Shown: one piece after another, positions 1-8,683 of the stretch | Numbering within the stretch: the first letter of the stretch is position 1 | Layout: each line of letters begins with the position of its first letter | Source of the DNA: Paramagnetospirillum marisnigri | Lineage (GTDB): Bacteria > Pseudomonadota > Alphaproteobacteria > Rhodospirillales > Magnetospirillaceae | NCBI RefSeq assembly: GCF_001650715.1 | Contig: NZ_LWQT01000028.1 | Coordinates: 1-64,000 of the forward strand | DNA length: 64,000 nucleotides | Direction: 5' to 3' | Notes under the pieces: model-generated | The model's input: the letters and a program-made list of their open reading frames with translations, nothing else | What the model was told of the DNA's origin: nothing | The model's database searches: none | Made by a program: the position numbers and the translations under genes

Positions 1-302
1 TCGTCGAATTCGCCGTTGGCGCGATAGACGTAGATGCCGGTGAGCGCGATGGCGCTCAGGATGACGCCCACGCCGATGGGAAATCCTACGGTGGTGACGC
101 CGCTGGCCGACAGCGGAGTGCCCAACCAGGCCTTGTTGAAGGCGATGATGGCGATGAAGCCGAAATAGATCACCAGGATGATGGCCGACAAAAACCACGA
201 AAACGCGGTACGCTTGCGGACCAGTTCGGCGAATTTCGGATTATTCCGAATATGGTCGACGCTCGCGAGATGCGCCGCCGTTGGCTTATTGGCTGAACTC
301 AT
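1..302 (-). CDS. yjcH: DUF485 membrane protein (YjcH-like), 3' end outside window
   Basis: Small inner-membrane protein of the DUF485 family; only the first 100 residues are in the window. The start ATG at 302 is preceded by a GGGGAG ribosome-binding site. A hydrophilic N-terminus (conserved NPKFAELVRKR block, residues about 22-32) leads into two hydrophobic segments at about 35-55 and 70-92, the usual DUF485 layout. In proteobacteria this gene normally precedes actP, an acetate/solute:cation symporter; on this strand actP would lie just left of the window, which cannot be seen. The role beside ActP is not established. Family call is firm, function is inference. Confidence 0.85.
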   Translation of the reverse strand, partial: MSSANKPTAAHLASVDHIRNNPKFAELVRKRTAFSWFLSAIILVIYFGFIAIIAFNKAWLGTPLSASGVTTVGFPIGVGVILSAIALTGIYVYRANGEFD

Positions 303-485
303 GATTGCTGCTCCCCTGCCATTGTCCGGTTAGCCAGGGTGACTCCGGAAGACATTGTTGGACGCGCCGCCCCCCAGCAAGGATCAGGGCGGAACAACTC
401 GGGGGTGAGCCTACAGGAGGAAGATTGCGCACAGATGACGGCAGCATTAACTCGGCAGGCTCCGGCGAGCCGTGGAATCCGCCCA

Positions 486-779
486 TCAGCCGCCGCCGCG
501 CTGGAAGGCGCGGTCATAGGCGGCCAGGAAGGCGGCCCAGGCCGCCGGGTCGTCGCCGCTGAACTCCAGCCGGATACGGCAGCGCGGCAGGCTGAGGACC
601 TCTGAGAGGGCCAGCGGCGGCAGTTCCTCCACATGGATGGCGACCCGGCAGCCCCTGGCCGCCACCGTCACCTCGGACTCCGACACCCAGGCGTGATCCA
701 GGCCGCGCAGGGCCAGGGGCAGATGACGGCGGAACTCTTCCGGGCTCAGCGAGGCGACGCGCTCGACCGACGGGCTCAT
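486..779 (-). CDS. Small protein of unknown function, last gene of the aor operon
   Basis: A 97-residue protein that I do not recognise by domain. Its ATG at 779 overlaps the stop of the MoaD-like gene (ATGA), so the two are probably translationally coupled. It has no signal peptide or membrane segment and only two scattered cysteines; the C-terminus ends in a Gly-rich tail. Mesophilic aldehyde oxidoreductase operons such as that of Aromatoleum aromaticum (aorABCDE) also carry a small fifth gene. By position this could be aorE, with an assumed role in tungsten-cofactor or enzyme maturation. That role is inference from context only. Confidence 0.6.
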   Translation of the reverse strand: MSPSVERVASLSPEEFRRHLPLALRGLDHAWVSESEVTVAARGCRVAIHVEELPPLALSEVLSLPRCRIRLEFSGDDPAAWAAFLAAYDRAFQRGGG

Positions 780-1030
780 CCGCCGCCTATGGGGGGCCAG
801 ACGGCGACGGCGTCGCCCTCTGTCACTCGGGTCGAGGCCCGCTCGTCCACCGGCACGAAATTGCCGTTGAGCAGAACCAGATGGCATTCGCGGTCGGTCA
901 GCCCGAATCCGGACAGGATATCGGCGACGCAGGTCCCCTCCGCCGTCACCACTTCGGTCGCATTGGCCACCGACCCCGGCGGCAGGCGGGCGCCCAACAG
1001 GGCGAACAGCTTCAGGGTGACGCGGGGCAA
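776..1030 (-). CDS. aorD: MoaD/ThiS-family sulfur carrier of the aor operon
   Basis: A beta-grasp ubiquitin-like sulfur carrier of about 84 residues ending in GGG, matching the C-terminal Gly-Gly tail that is adenylated and thiocarboxylated in MoaD/ThiS proteins. The core VTLKLFALLGARLPPG opening and the SGFGLTDRECHLVLLNG centre fit MoaD. No ATG lies in the right place: a TTG at 1030 sits seven bases after the stop of the FAD reductase gene, with GGCGGAG ahead of it, so I use that start. The position suggests a dedicated carrier for making the metal-pterin (tungstopterin) of the adjacent oxidoreductase. Family call is good; the dedicated role is inferred. Confidence 0.8.
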   Translation of the reverse strand: MPRVTLKLFALLGARLPPGSVANATEVVTAEGTCVADILSGFGLTDRECHLVLLNGNFVPVDERASTRVTEGDAVAVWPPIGGG

Positions 1031-1037
1031 GGCCGGG

Positions 1038-2291
1038 CTACTCCGCCGCCAGCCCCTGGGCGCAGGCCACATAGGCCTCGGCCAGGCGCGACGGGTCGCG
1101 TTTCAGCCGCTCCAGCCAGCCGCCCAGCCGGATGCGGGTCTGGATCAGCCCCCGGATCACGCCGATTTCGTTGGTCATGCCCACGGTATTGGCCCCCACC
1201 AGCCGCCCGTCGAAGAGTTCCAGCCGCAGATAGCGGAAGCGCCCGGCGTCCAGCAGGCGCACCTGCTCGCCGCCCTCCTTGCCCATCCACAGGCCGAATG
1301 AGCACGAGATCAGGCCCAGCGTGTCCAGGGTATTCATGGACAGGCTGCCGCCGAACGGCGTCGGCTTGCCCGCCATGTTCAGGGCGGCGACGCGGCCATG
1401 CTCCACCGCCGTGGGCTGAATGGCGTGGACCTCGCGGGCGCCGGTGCACAGATTGAGGCCCTGGGCCACGTCCCCGGCGGCATAGATATCGGGCAGGCTG
1501 CTCTGCAGCCAGCCATCCACCAGGATGCCCTCGTCCAGCTCGATGCCGCTGCCCGCCAGGAAGCCGGTATTGGTCTTGACGCCGGTGCCGACGATGATCA
1601 GGTCGGACTCGGCGGTCAGGCCGGAATCCAGGGTGGTCAGCAGGCCGGAGGCGGCGCTGGTGATGGCGCTGGGCCGCCCGCCGGTCAGCACCGTGACGCC
1701 CTTGGCCCGGCACCAGGCCATGATCAGGCCGCCCGCCGTCTCGTCCATCATGGAGCGCACCATGCGCCCGGACGAGCCGCAGCTCACCGTCACGACGGCG
1801 CCGCGCTGGACCAGGGATTGCAGAATGATGCAGGAGACGAACCCGGCCCCCAGCAGCAGCACCCGCGTGCCGGGGCGCAGTTGGGCGGTGACCTTGCGCA
1901 TGTCCTCCAGGGTCCAGCAGGCATGGACGCCGGGCAGGTCCAGGCCGGGGATGGAGGGGCGGGCGGGGGACGAACCGGTGGCGATCAGCAGGCGGTCATA
2001 GGCCAGACTGCCGCCCTCGGCCAGGGTCAGGCGGTGGGCGGCGGCATCGATGGCGGTGACCCGGTCGTGGCGCACGGCGATGCCCAGGGACTCGAAATGG
2101 CCGTCACGCTGGCGCAGCCGGGTGCCGTCCTCGCCGATCTTGCCCGCCAGGGCATAGGGAATCGCCATGCGGGAATAGGGCGGTCCCGGCTCGCCGCAGA
2201 TCAGGGTGACGTTATCGGCGGGGGCCTCGCGCCGCAGGGTCTCCGCCGCCGTGACACCGGCGGGGCCGGCGCCGATGATGACATGATGCAT
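1038..2291 (-). CDS. aorC: FAD-dependent NAD(P)H oxidoreductase subunit of the AOR complex
   Basis: A 417-residue pyridine-nucleotide-disulfide-type flavoprotein. It shows an N-terminal FAD-binding GAGPAG (residues about 7-12), the ATG motif near 105, a second dinucleotide fold (LLLGAGFVS, about 146-154) and the C-terminal FAD motif DIYAAGDVAQ. The second fold has GxGxxS rather than GxGxxG/A. It lies 12 bases after the AOR catalytic gene, in the order known for AorABC enzymes, where this subunit exchanges electrons with NAD(P)+ through the polyferredoxin. It probably lets aldehyde oxidation reduce NAD+, or acids be reduced. A reductase serving another ferredoxin is the alternative. Confidence 0.85.
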   Translation of the reverse strand: MHHVIIGAGPAGVTAAETLRREAPADNVTLICGEPGPPYSRMAIPYALAGKIGEDGTRLRQRDGHFESLGIAVRHDRVTAIDAAAHRLTLAEGGSLAYDRLLIATGSSPARPSIPGLDLPGVHACWTLEDMRKVTAQLRPGTRVLLLGAGFVSCIILQSLVQRGAVVTVSCGSSGRMVRSMMDETAGGLIMAWCRAKGVTVLTGGRPSAITSAASGLLTTLDSGLTAESDLIIVGTGVKTNTGFLAGSGIELDEGILVDGWLQSSLPDIYAAGDVAQGLNLCTGAREVHAIQPTAVEHGRVAALNMAGKPTPFGGSLSMNTLDTLGLISCSFGLWMGKEGGEQVRLLDAGRFRYLRLELFDGRLVGANTVGMTNEIGVIRGLIQTRIRLGGWLERLKRDPSRLAEAYVACAQGLAAE

Positions 2292-2303
2292 GGCGTGGCC
2301 CCC

Positions 2304-4151
2304 TCACAGCGCCAGGCGGGACAGGGTCTCGGGCGTCGGCACGCCGTCCGGGGTCCAGCCGCGCAGCTGGTAGTATTCGGGCAGCATCTTGTCCAGCCCC
2401 GAGGTCAGCCCCTTGGCCGGGCCGGTCTTGGCCGCGTCCTTTAGCAGCCGCTTGGGCAGGGTGTCGTCCTTGGCGGTCATGCCCGCCGCCAGATTGAACT
2501 GGCGTTCCAGGGTCCAGATGCGTTCGCCCACTTCCAGCAAGACCTCCGGGGTCCACTCGCCCTCGCAGGCGGCATCCAGCTGCGGCGCCAGATTCTCCAG
2601 CGACCAGGCGAAGGTGGTGAAGATGCAGATGCCCGAGGCGTCGAAAGCCGCGGTGGCGTCCTGGAACGCCTTGACCAGGGCGGCCTTGCCATCGGTGGAC
2701 AGGGGGTCGGTCTTGAACGGGATGCCCAGCACCTCGGACGCGACGGTATAGGAGCGCAGGTGGCAGGCGCCCCGGTTGGAGGTGGCATAGGTCAGCCCCA
2801 TGCCCTGGATGCCGCGCGGGTCATAGGCGGGGAATTCCTGGCTCTTCACCGTCATGGACAGTTCGGGATGGCCGTATTTGGCGCAGAACCGGCGCGAGCC
2901 CTGGCCCAGTTCCAAGCCGAAGCCCTCGCCCCGGCCGGTCAGCTCCGCCATCTTGACCAGGGCCTCCGCCGAGCCGAATTTCAGTTCGACCCCGCCGGTC
3001 ATTTCCTTGGTCAACACGCCGGTCTCGTACAGCTCCATGGCCGCCGCCAGGGTGGAACCGAACGAGATGGGGTCGATGCCGTGCTCGTTGCACATGAAAT
3101 TGGCGAAGGTGCAGGCTTCCAGGTCGTCGACGCCGCAATCCGAGCCCATGGCCCAGGCCGCCTCGTATTCCACGCCGCCCGACGGCTCGCTGTATTGCGG
3201 TCGCGAGGTGATGGAGAAATGGCCGGGATCCATGCGCGAGATGCGGCCGCAGGCGATGGTGCAGCCGAAACAGGCGCCATTGGTGGCAAGATTGGGCTTG
3301 CCGTCGGTGGGCCGGGGTTCGTGCATGGCCTCGGCCGAGATCTTGTGGGCGCCCTCGAACTGCACCTCGCGGAAATTGCGCGTCGGCAGGGCGCCAAGCT
3401 CGTTGATGACATTCATCAGCACCTGGGTGCCGAATTTGGGCAGGCCCTGGCCGGTGACGGCATTGTCGGCCAGCACCTTCTTCTGCTCGGTGGCAACGGC
3501 CATGAAGCGGTCGGGGTCCTTGACCCGGACGCCGCGGGTACCGCGCACCGCCACCGCCTTCAGGTTCTTGGAGCCCATCACCGCGCCGACGCCGGAGCGC
3601 CCGGCGGCCCGGTGCAGGTCGTTGACGATACAGGCGTAGAGCACGCCCTTCTCGCCCGCCGCGCCAATGGAGGCCACCCGCAGCAGCGGGTCCTGGTGAT
3701 CGGCCTTCAGGCCGTTTTCGGTCTCCCACACTGTCTTGCCCCAATAGGCGCTCGCGTCGCGGATTTCCACGGTCTCGTTCTCGATGGACAGATAGACCGG
3801 CTTGGGCGAGCGGCCCTCGACGATGATCATGTCCCAGCCCGCGTTCTTCAACTCGTTGCCAAAGAAGCCGCCGCTGTTGGAGCAGGCGATGCAGCCGGTC
3901 AGCGGCCCCTTGGTCACCACCGAATAGCGCCCGCCGGTGGAGGCGGCGGTGCCGGTCAGCGGGCCGGTGGTGAAGATCATCTTGTTCTCGGGGGCCAGGG
4001 GCTCGACCTTGGGGTCGACCTCCTCGGTGAAATACTTGGTGGCCAGGCCGCGCTGGCCAAGATATTGCCGGGCCCAATCACGGTTGAGCGCCTCGGTCTT
4101 GACGGTTCCGGCGCTCAGGTCGATGCGAAGAAACTTGCCAGTCCAACTCAT
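2304..4151 (-). CDS. aorB: Aldehyde ferredoxin oxidoreductase, tungsten-pterin catalytic subunit
   Basis: A 615-residue member of the AOR family, the usual length. It has the N-terminal AOR domain with conserved TGPLTGT and GRYSVVTKGPLTG stretches (residues about 60-85) and the SNSGGFFG block. A CxxCxxxC cluster motif (CFGCTIAC, about 291-298) with a distal cysteine in the ASGIC segment (about 508) would bind the [4Fe-4S] cluster. The family oxidises aldehydes to acids with a bis-pterin tungsten cofactor. It is flanked by a ferredoxin, FAD reductase and MoaD-like gene, so it is probably the catalytic subunit of a soluble AorABC-type enzyme. Substrate and W-versus-Mo use cannot be read from sequence. 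Confidence 0.93.
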   Translation of the reverse strand: MSWTGKFLRIDLSAGTVKTEALNRDWARQYLGQRGLATKYFTEEVDPKVEPLAPENKMIFTTGPLTGTAASTGGRYSVVTKGPLTGCIACSNSGGFFGNELKNAGWDMIIVEGRSPKPVYLSIENETVEIRDASAYWGKTVWETENGLKADHQDPLLRVASIGAAGEKGVLYACIVNDLHRAAGRSGVGAVMGSKNLKAVAVRGTRGVRVKDPDRFMAVATEQKKVLADNAVTGQGLPKFGTQVLMNVINELGALPTRNFREVQFEGAHKISAEAMHEPRPTDGKPNLATNGACFGCTIACGRISRMDPGHFSITSRPQYSEPSGGVEYEAAWAMGSDCGVDDLEACTFANFMCNEHGIDPISFGSTLAAAMELYETGVLTKEMTGGVELKFGSAEALVKMAELTGRGEGFGLELGQGSRRFCAKYGHPELSMTVKSQEFPAYDPRGIQGMGLTYATSNRGACHLRSYTVASEVLGIPFKTDPLSTDGKAALVKAFQDATAAFDASGICIFTTFAWSLENLAPQLDAACEGEWTPEVLLEVGERIWTLERQFNLAAGMTAKDDTLPKRLLKDAAKTGPAKGLTSGLDKMLPEYYQLRGWTPDGVPTPETLSRLAL

Positions 4152-4164
4152 GGTCGCCTCCCGC

Positions 4165-4644
4165 TCATACCTGTGCCGCCGTCTGGGTGTCGGTCTTCAC
4201 CGCCCAGTGCCGCATCTTGCCGTAGCCGGTCTGCTCGGCGTCCACATAGGTGATGGCCCCGGTGGGGCAGGCCTTGGCGCAGGCCGGATCACCGCCGCAC
4301 AGGTCGCATTTGGCCACCTTGCCGCTGTCGGCGTTGTAATTGATGGTGCCGAAGGGACAGGCGATGGTGCAGACCTTGCAGCCGACGCACAGACTGTCGT
4401 GGACCACCTTGGTGCCCAGGGACAGGTCGACCCGGATGGCATCCACCGGACAGGCGTGCAGGCACCAGGCCTGGCTGCACTGGGTGCAGGTATAGGGGAT
4501 GAACCGGGCCTGGGAATGGATGTCGAAGACCCGGATCCGCGACTTGGACGGATTGAAGCTGCGGTCCTTCTCGAAGGAACAGGCCATCTCGCATTGGCGG
4601 CAGCCGGTGCATTTTTCCGGCAGGATCAGGAGGGCTCGTTGCAT
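4165..4644 (-). CDS. aorA: Four-cluster 4Fe-4S ferredoxin subunit, first gene of the aor operon
   Basis: A 159-residue polyferredoxin with four cysteine groups in order: CTGCRQCEMAC, CTQCSQAWCLHACP, CVGCKVCTIACP and CDLCGGDPACAKACP. This suits four [4Fe-4S] clusters and the electron-transfer subunits of AOR, DMSO-reductase and HycB-type enzymes. The ATG at 4644 precedes the catalytic gene by a 13-base gap, so the two are clearly co-transcribed. It probably moves electrons between the tungsten subunit and the FAD reductase. The 262 bases upstream (4645-4906) hold no gene and should contain the operon promoter, but I could not pick out a convincing -35/-10 or sigma-54 site. Confidence 0.9.
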   Translation of the reverse strand: MQRALLILPEKCTGCRQCEMACSFEKDRSFNPSKSRIRVFDIHSQARFIPYTCTQCSQAWCLHACPVDAIRVDLSLGTKVVHDSLCVGCKVCTIACPFGTINYNADSGKVAKCDLCGGDPACAKACPTGAITYVDAEQTGYGKMRHWAVKTDTQTAAQV

Positions 4645-4906
4645 CCGTTCGCTCCCTTGCTTGTCACGCCGTCTCTGCGGACGGCGCCGTGAACAGCCTC
4701 GGTCCTTGGCAGGATTGTCACTGCCGCGCCGACACTCAACCGAACTGGAATTGGCCCCATGATAGCACGGAGTGCCCGCTGGCCGACATTCGGCAAACGA
4801 ATGATTGTATTTCTGGTGTTTTGGCGTGGTCCGGAGAAAACGCGTAATTTCGCCTATCCGACCCGGCGCGTGATCGGAATGGACACGCCATGGATGAATT
4901 CAGCCC

Positions 4907-5758
4907 CTATCGCAACAGTGCCGCCACCGCCTGGCAGTCGCCGTCATCGAGCCTGAAATTGACGATGTCCAGGTCTTCGCGCATATGGGTGGCGGAGGTG
5001 GTGCCGGTCAGGGGCACGACACCGCATTGGCTCAGATAGCGGAACAGGATCTGCGGCGCGGTGCGGCCATGCTTGGCCATGAGGTCCTTCAGGGTCGCGT
5101 GGGACAGGATGTCGGGATTGGCGGTCAGGGTCCAGAAACTCTGATAGATCAGTCCGTTGCGATTGCAGAAATCGCGGATGAAGCGGTCGAAATGGGTGGC
5201 GGCGTGAAAGCGGTTCTGCACCACGGCGGGCTTGATCCGGGAATTCTCGTACAGGTGCCGCAGCACCGCCGGATCGTAGCAGTTGCTGATGCCCAGTTGC
5301 CGGGCGCCGCCCGCATCGACGATGGCCTCCATGGCCAGCCAGACCTCGCGCAGGTCGGAGGGATTGGCCAGGGGTGAGTGCAGCACCAGGCAATCCAGCC
5401 TCTCTGTCCCCAGATTGGCCAGGGAGCGCTGGAAGGACTGCGCCACCTGCTGGGCCAGGCTGGCGGTGGGGTCATAGGGGATACGGCTGGGGTCCTGGCC
5501 CGACAGCGGGGTGAACTTGGTCTGCAGGTAGAGATGCTGGCGCTCAATTCCGGCGGCCCGCGCGGCGGCGAGTCCGGCGCCCACTCCCGCCTCGTCGTAA
5601 TGCTTGGGCTGACAGGCGGTGTCGATGCCGCGAAAGCCCAGGCGCAGGGCCTGTTCCACCAGCGCCGCCGTCCGCTCCTTCTTCCAGGCGGTGCCATAGA
5701 CAATGCGGGGAATCTCCACGCCTTGGGCAGAGGTCCAGGTGTCGCGTTGCTCCGTCAT
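4907..5758 (-). CDS. Aldo/keto reductase
   Basis: A 283-residue cytosolic NADPH-dependent aldo/keto reductase. All four catalytic-tetrad residues are visible in context: Asp in GIDTA, Tyr in PKHYDE, Lys in LQTKF and His in VLHSPL. The start ATG at 5758 gives a standard-length TIM barrel; an in-frame upstream start would add a charged tail with no support. It lies downstream of, and apart from, the divergent sugar/methyl transferase genes, and points the same way as the aor operon without being joined to it. Natural substrate is unknown. Confidence 0.88.
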   Translation of the reverse strand: MTEQRDTWTSAQGVEIPRIVYGTAWKKERTAALVEQALRLGFRGIDTACQPKHYDEAGVGAGLAAARAAGIERQHLYLQTKFTPLSGQDPSRIPYDPTASLAQQVAQSFQRSLANLGTERLDCLVLHSPLANPSDLREVWLAMEAIVDAGGARQLGISNCYDPAVLRHLYENSRIKPAVVQNRFHAATHFDRFIRDFCNRNGLIYQSFWTLTANPDILSHATLKDLMAKHGRTAPQILFRYLSQCGVVPLTGTTSATHMREDLDIVNFRLDDGDCQAVAALLR

Positions 5759-5864
5759 GGTGTCTCGCCGCCTTCGGATATGGAATGGCCCCTTCCATAC
5801 ATGGGGATCGGGGCGGTCGGAGTCCAATGAGCCGGCTGGGGGACGGATGGCGGGGACAAGGGTG

Positions 5865-6713
5865 TCACCCCAGGGTCATGAGGAAGCGCTTATAGGCATC
5901 GGCGATGGCGGTCGAGCACCTGCGATCATATTCGAGAAGAAGATAGAGAATGACATCAATGGATTGATAACATTCGTGCAGAATCTTCGCCAATTTCAGA
6001 AGCTGGATATCGGAAAGGCGGTCGAGTTTCGTTATGTCGCGGATGAAAATCGCATCGGCCCAGACCAATTGGCTCAATCCGGCGCGGATGTCGTTCTTCA
6101 CCTTCATCGGACGAATGACCCGGCTGACCGCCGGGAAAAAGCGATGAAACATAAAGCCGTGCCCACGCAGGAACTGCTCGACTTCCGAGAACAGCGGCTG
6201 GTCCCGGTACATGGGCATGAATTCGACTTCGCATTGAATGAGGAGGGTGGAGGCCAGGCAGTCCGGTCCGCTGGCAAGGGCCATCAATTCACCGCCCTGG
6301 ATGTCGATCTTGATATAGTCGACGCCCCTGGCTTGCGGAATGTCGTCCAGACGGACGGTATCGATCTCCTCGGTAGCGATGACGGCGCCCCAATCCGGAA
6401 ATCCGTGGAAGAGATCGAGCACCTTGGGATCGGGTTCGAGCAGCGATGTCATGCCTCCATCCTGGCAGATATGCAGGGCCCGTCGCGTTCCGTCGCCGAT
6501 GGCGTGCGGCAGATAGGTCTCGTTCGGTCCCTTCATCTCGTTGAGCTTGGCCAGGGCCTCCGGATTGGGCTCGAAGCCGATCACGTCGGCCTCGCCAACA
6601 TCCATGAGCGGGGCATAGGGCGGCTTGCCCAGGATGGGATTGGCGCCGATATCGACCAGTTTGATCCGCAGATTGGTCTTGGTGATTTCCGAGAATGAAA
6701 CGTGTTTGGTCAC
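5865..6713 (-). CDS. FkbM-family methyltransferase
   Basis: A 282-residue SAM-dependent O-methyltransferase of the FkbM type. The SAM-binding part shows VDIGANP (residues about 18-24), the acidic VIGFEPNPEAL motif and, further on, DYIKIDIQGGE, the FkbM signature around the catalytic region. Such enzymes often methylate sugars in O-antigen, exopolysaccharide or glycolipids. The gene is divergent from a predicted glycosyltransferase with about 79 bases between the starts, so the two may act on the same cell-surface glycan. Substrate is unknown. Confidence 0.85.
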   Translation of the reverse strand: MTKHVSFSEITKTNLRIKLVDIGANPILGKPPYAPLMDVGEADVIGFEPNPEALAKLNEMKGPNETYLPHAIGDGTRRALHICQDGGMTSLLEPDPKVLDLFHGFPDWGAVIATEEIDTVRLDDIPQARGVDYIKIDIQGGELMALASGPDCLASTLLIQCEVEFMPMYRDQPLFSEVEQFLRGHGFMFHRFFPAVSRVIRPMKVKNDIRAGLSQLVWADAIFIRDITKLDRLSDIQLLKLAKILHECYQSIDVILYLLLEYDRRCSTAIADAYKRFLMTLG

Positions 6714-6792
6714 TTATCCGCTCCGATGCTCGCGGTTCCGGGCTCCAATCATCTTGACGCGGCGGCCAAGTGGGCATGCAATCATCTTGGAA

Positions 6793-8310
6793 ATGCCGGA
6801 TCAGCGGGGGCTTGCGATGGTGGTGGACGGCGTTCTTGCTCGGGTGATCGCACTCGACGACAGCAAGAACTATAGCGAGATGCTCGACTGGGTAAAGGCC
6901 TCGGGGCTGGGGCCGGACCAGCAGCAGACCCTGTTCTGGAAAGTTTTCGAAACCCAGCGCATGGCCGCCAGCTATACGGTGGTGGTGGCCGTCATCGAGA
7001 TGGGGGGCGACAGTCCCGCCATGCGGATGGTGGAATTCGTCGGATCGCTCATGTTCAGCAATGGACGGCGGTGCGCCTCCGCCTTGGCCGAGCTGCGCCG
7101 CCAGCTTCCCCCGGAGTCCACGGCCAGGGATCAGCTCCGGAACGCCATGGAGCCGATGGTCGCGTTCGCGACCATGAACCTGTTCAAGGCGGATCGCCTT
7201 GACGATGTGTTGTCGCTCCTCGACGCATGGAAACTGGTGTCGCCAGGGATGGACGCGGCCTTCGGATCGGCGTCTTGCCGCCGCCGGACCCCAGTCCGGC
7301 CGATTGAATTCTGCGGCCCTCGGTCGCCGGGCATGGCGCGGCGCGCGGTGGTGGCGGCTCGCAAGTATCTCTATTTCATCCGGCCCGGCAGCAGGGAACA
7401 CGATATTGGCCCGCGACTTGTGACGGCCATGCGGGCTTATGGCTGGACCACGGATTTCGTGCCGATGCGGACCATGACACCGGGGCGGGAACTGGACGAG
7501 GAATACCGGAAGATCGCCGATCTTTGCCGGGCTCGCTCCGCCGATGTGCTGGTCCTCGACGAGTTCTTCGCCGATGGCTCCACCCGCAATTGCGTCGAGG
7601 TGGTCAAGGCGCTCAAACGCGACATGCCCGCGCTCAAGGTCGTGGTTGCCTATTATGATCCCTGGGCCCTGTCCGCAGAGGCCATCATCCGGGCCGCCGG
7701 GCTGGTCGACTGTATCTGGAACCTGTTTCCCGCGTCGCCGCTCTATCGCGATGCCGCCCTGGCGGCGAAGGTGTTCGAAGGTCCCTACCCCATGGGAGGC
7801 GCCGTGGGGGCGCCGGATGTGCCGCTGACCGGCGGCATCGAATTCATCGGCGCCATCCAGCTTTACAACTGGCATCGTGCGTTCTGGATCGCGGCGGCCC
7901 GGCGCGATGGCCTGCCGATCGAAACCCGGCTGTCCACCCATGCCGATGATGGGCTCGACGTGATGGAAAGCTATCGAGCCTATATGCGGCGCCTCGAACT
8001 CGCGGGGTGCTGCCTGAACTTTTCCATGAGGTTGAACGAGACACGCATCCTGACCGGTCGCGCCTTCGAGACTATTCACGCCGGGGCCTTGCTGGTGCAG
8101 GAGGAGACCGACGATATCTCCTTCTATTTCACCGCCGGGGAACACTATCTGTCCTTCGCCAATTACGCTGAACTGCGCGAGATCGCCTCGTTCATCGCCC
8201 GCAATCCCGCCGAAGCCGAATCCATCCGTCGCCGCGGCTTCCAGTTCGCCCGCGACCGCTATTCCGACGACAAGATCATGGGATATCTGGACAAGCACCT
8301 GTTCGGCTAG
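6793..8310 (+). CDS. Predicted glycosyltransferase (CgeB-like, GT-B C-terminal domain)
   Basis: A protein of about 505 residues. The C-terminal part (GRAFETIHAGALLVQEE followed by an HYLSFANYAELREI segment and a helical FARDRYSDDKIMGYL end) fits the Glyco_trans_1_2 domain of CgeB/spore-maturation-like glycosyltransferases. The middle holds a Rossmann-like region (ADVLVLDEFFADG). The N-terminal 150 residues look helical and are unassigned. Start choice is uncertain: ATG 6793 has little ribosome-binding signal, while ATG 6817 has GGGGG six bases upstream. It is divergent from the FkbM methyltransferase. Donor and acceptor cannot be told. Confidence 0.7.
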   Translation: MPDQRGLAMVVDGVLARVIALDDSKNYSEMLDWVKASGLGPDQQQTLFWKVFETQRMAASYTVVVAVIEMGGDSPAMRMVEFVGSLMFSNGRRCASALAELRRQLPPESTARDQLRNAMEPMVAFATMNLFKADRLDDVLSLLDAWKLVSPGMDAAFGSASCRRRTPVRPIEFCGPRSPGMARRAVVAARKYLYFIRPGSREHDIGPRLVTAMRAYGWTTDFVPMRTMTPGRELDEEYRKIADLCRARSADVLVLDEFFADGSTRNCVEVVKALKRDMPALKVVVAYYDPWALSAEAIIRAAGLVDCIWNLFPASPLYRDAALAAKVFEGPYPMGGAVGAPDVPLTGGIEFIGAIQLYNWHRAFWIAAARRDGLPIETRLSTHADDGLDVMESYRAYMRRLELAGCCLNFSMRLNETRILTGRAFETIHAGALLVQEETDDISFYFTAGEHYLSFANYAELREIASFIARNPAEAESIRRRGFQFARDRYSDDKIMGYLDKHLFG

Positions 8311-8367
8311 ACCCGAAGTGTGAGGCTGTCTCCTTCCCGCACATGGGAGGTCTGCGGCGGCCTCGGC

Positions 8368-8411
8368 TTGACCATAGTTTTCCCATGGTTTATGACTGCA
8401 AATGAATTTGC
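8368..8411 (+). promoter_or_regulatory. feoABC promoter with Fur-like operator
   Basis: TTGACC (8368-8373), a 17-base spacer and TATGAC (8391-8396) make a plausible sigma-70 promoter. Immediately after the -10 lies GCAAATGAATTTGC (8398-8411), a perfect 6-bp inverted repeat around GA. It resembles the TGCAAAT-type Fur/Mur operators of alphaproteobacteria. Placement over the -10/+1 region ahead of feoA suits iron-dependent repression by the Fur protein encoded at 40584-41015. The site is seen; its function is inferred. Confidence 0.65.
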
Positions 8412-8447
8412 GAATCCCTCGCATGTCAAAGTTGGGACGAAGCCGGA

Positions 8448-8681
8448 ATGGATGTTTCCTTGCAGAACATGAAGCCGGGGGAGTCGGCCCGGGTGACGGG
8501 CTTCGCCAAGGGCGAGCGCGACTATCGCCAAAGGCTGCTGGCCATGGGGCTGACTCCGGGGGCGGTGTTCTCGGTCACCCGGGTGGCGCCGCTGGGCGAT
8601 CCGGTGGAGATCAAGGTCCGCAACTTCACCCTGACGCTGCGCAAGGCTGAAGCCTCCATTCTCAAGGCCGTGAGAGTCTGA
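8448..8681 (+). CDS. feoA: FeoA ferrous iron transport accessory protein
   Basis: A 77-residue SH3-like FeoA protein with the conserved RLLAMGLTPGAVFSV core and the VEIKVRNFTLTLRKAEA C-terminal strand region. It is cytosolic and thought to assist or regulate the FeoB channel at the inner membrane. ATG 8448 lies about 40 bases after the proposed operator; the stop is two bases before the feoB start, so the genes form one operon. Clear family match. Confidence 0.95.
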   Translation: MDVSLQNMKPGESARVTGFAKGERDYRQRLLAMGLTPGAVFSVTRVAPLGDPVEIKVRNFTLTLRKAEASILKAVRV

Positions 8682-8683
8682 AT

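Noticed and set aside
4645-4906. Sigma-54 type promoter ahead of the aor operon
   Set aside because: No GG-N10-GC pair with acceptable TGGCAC/TTGCA flanks could be found on the minus strand.
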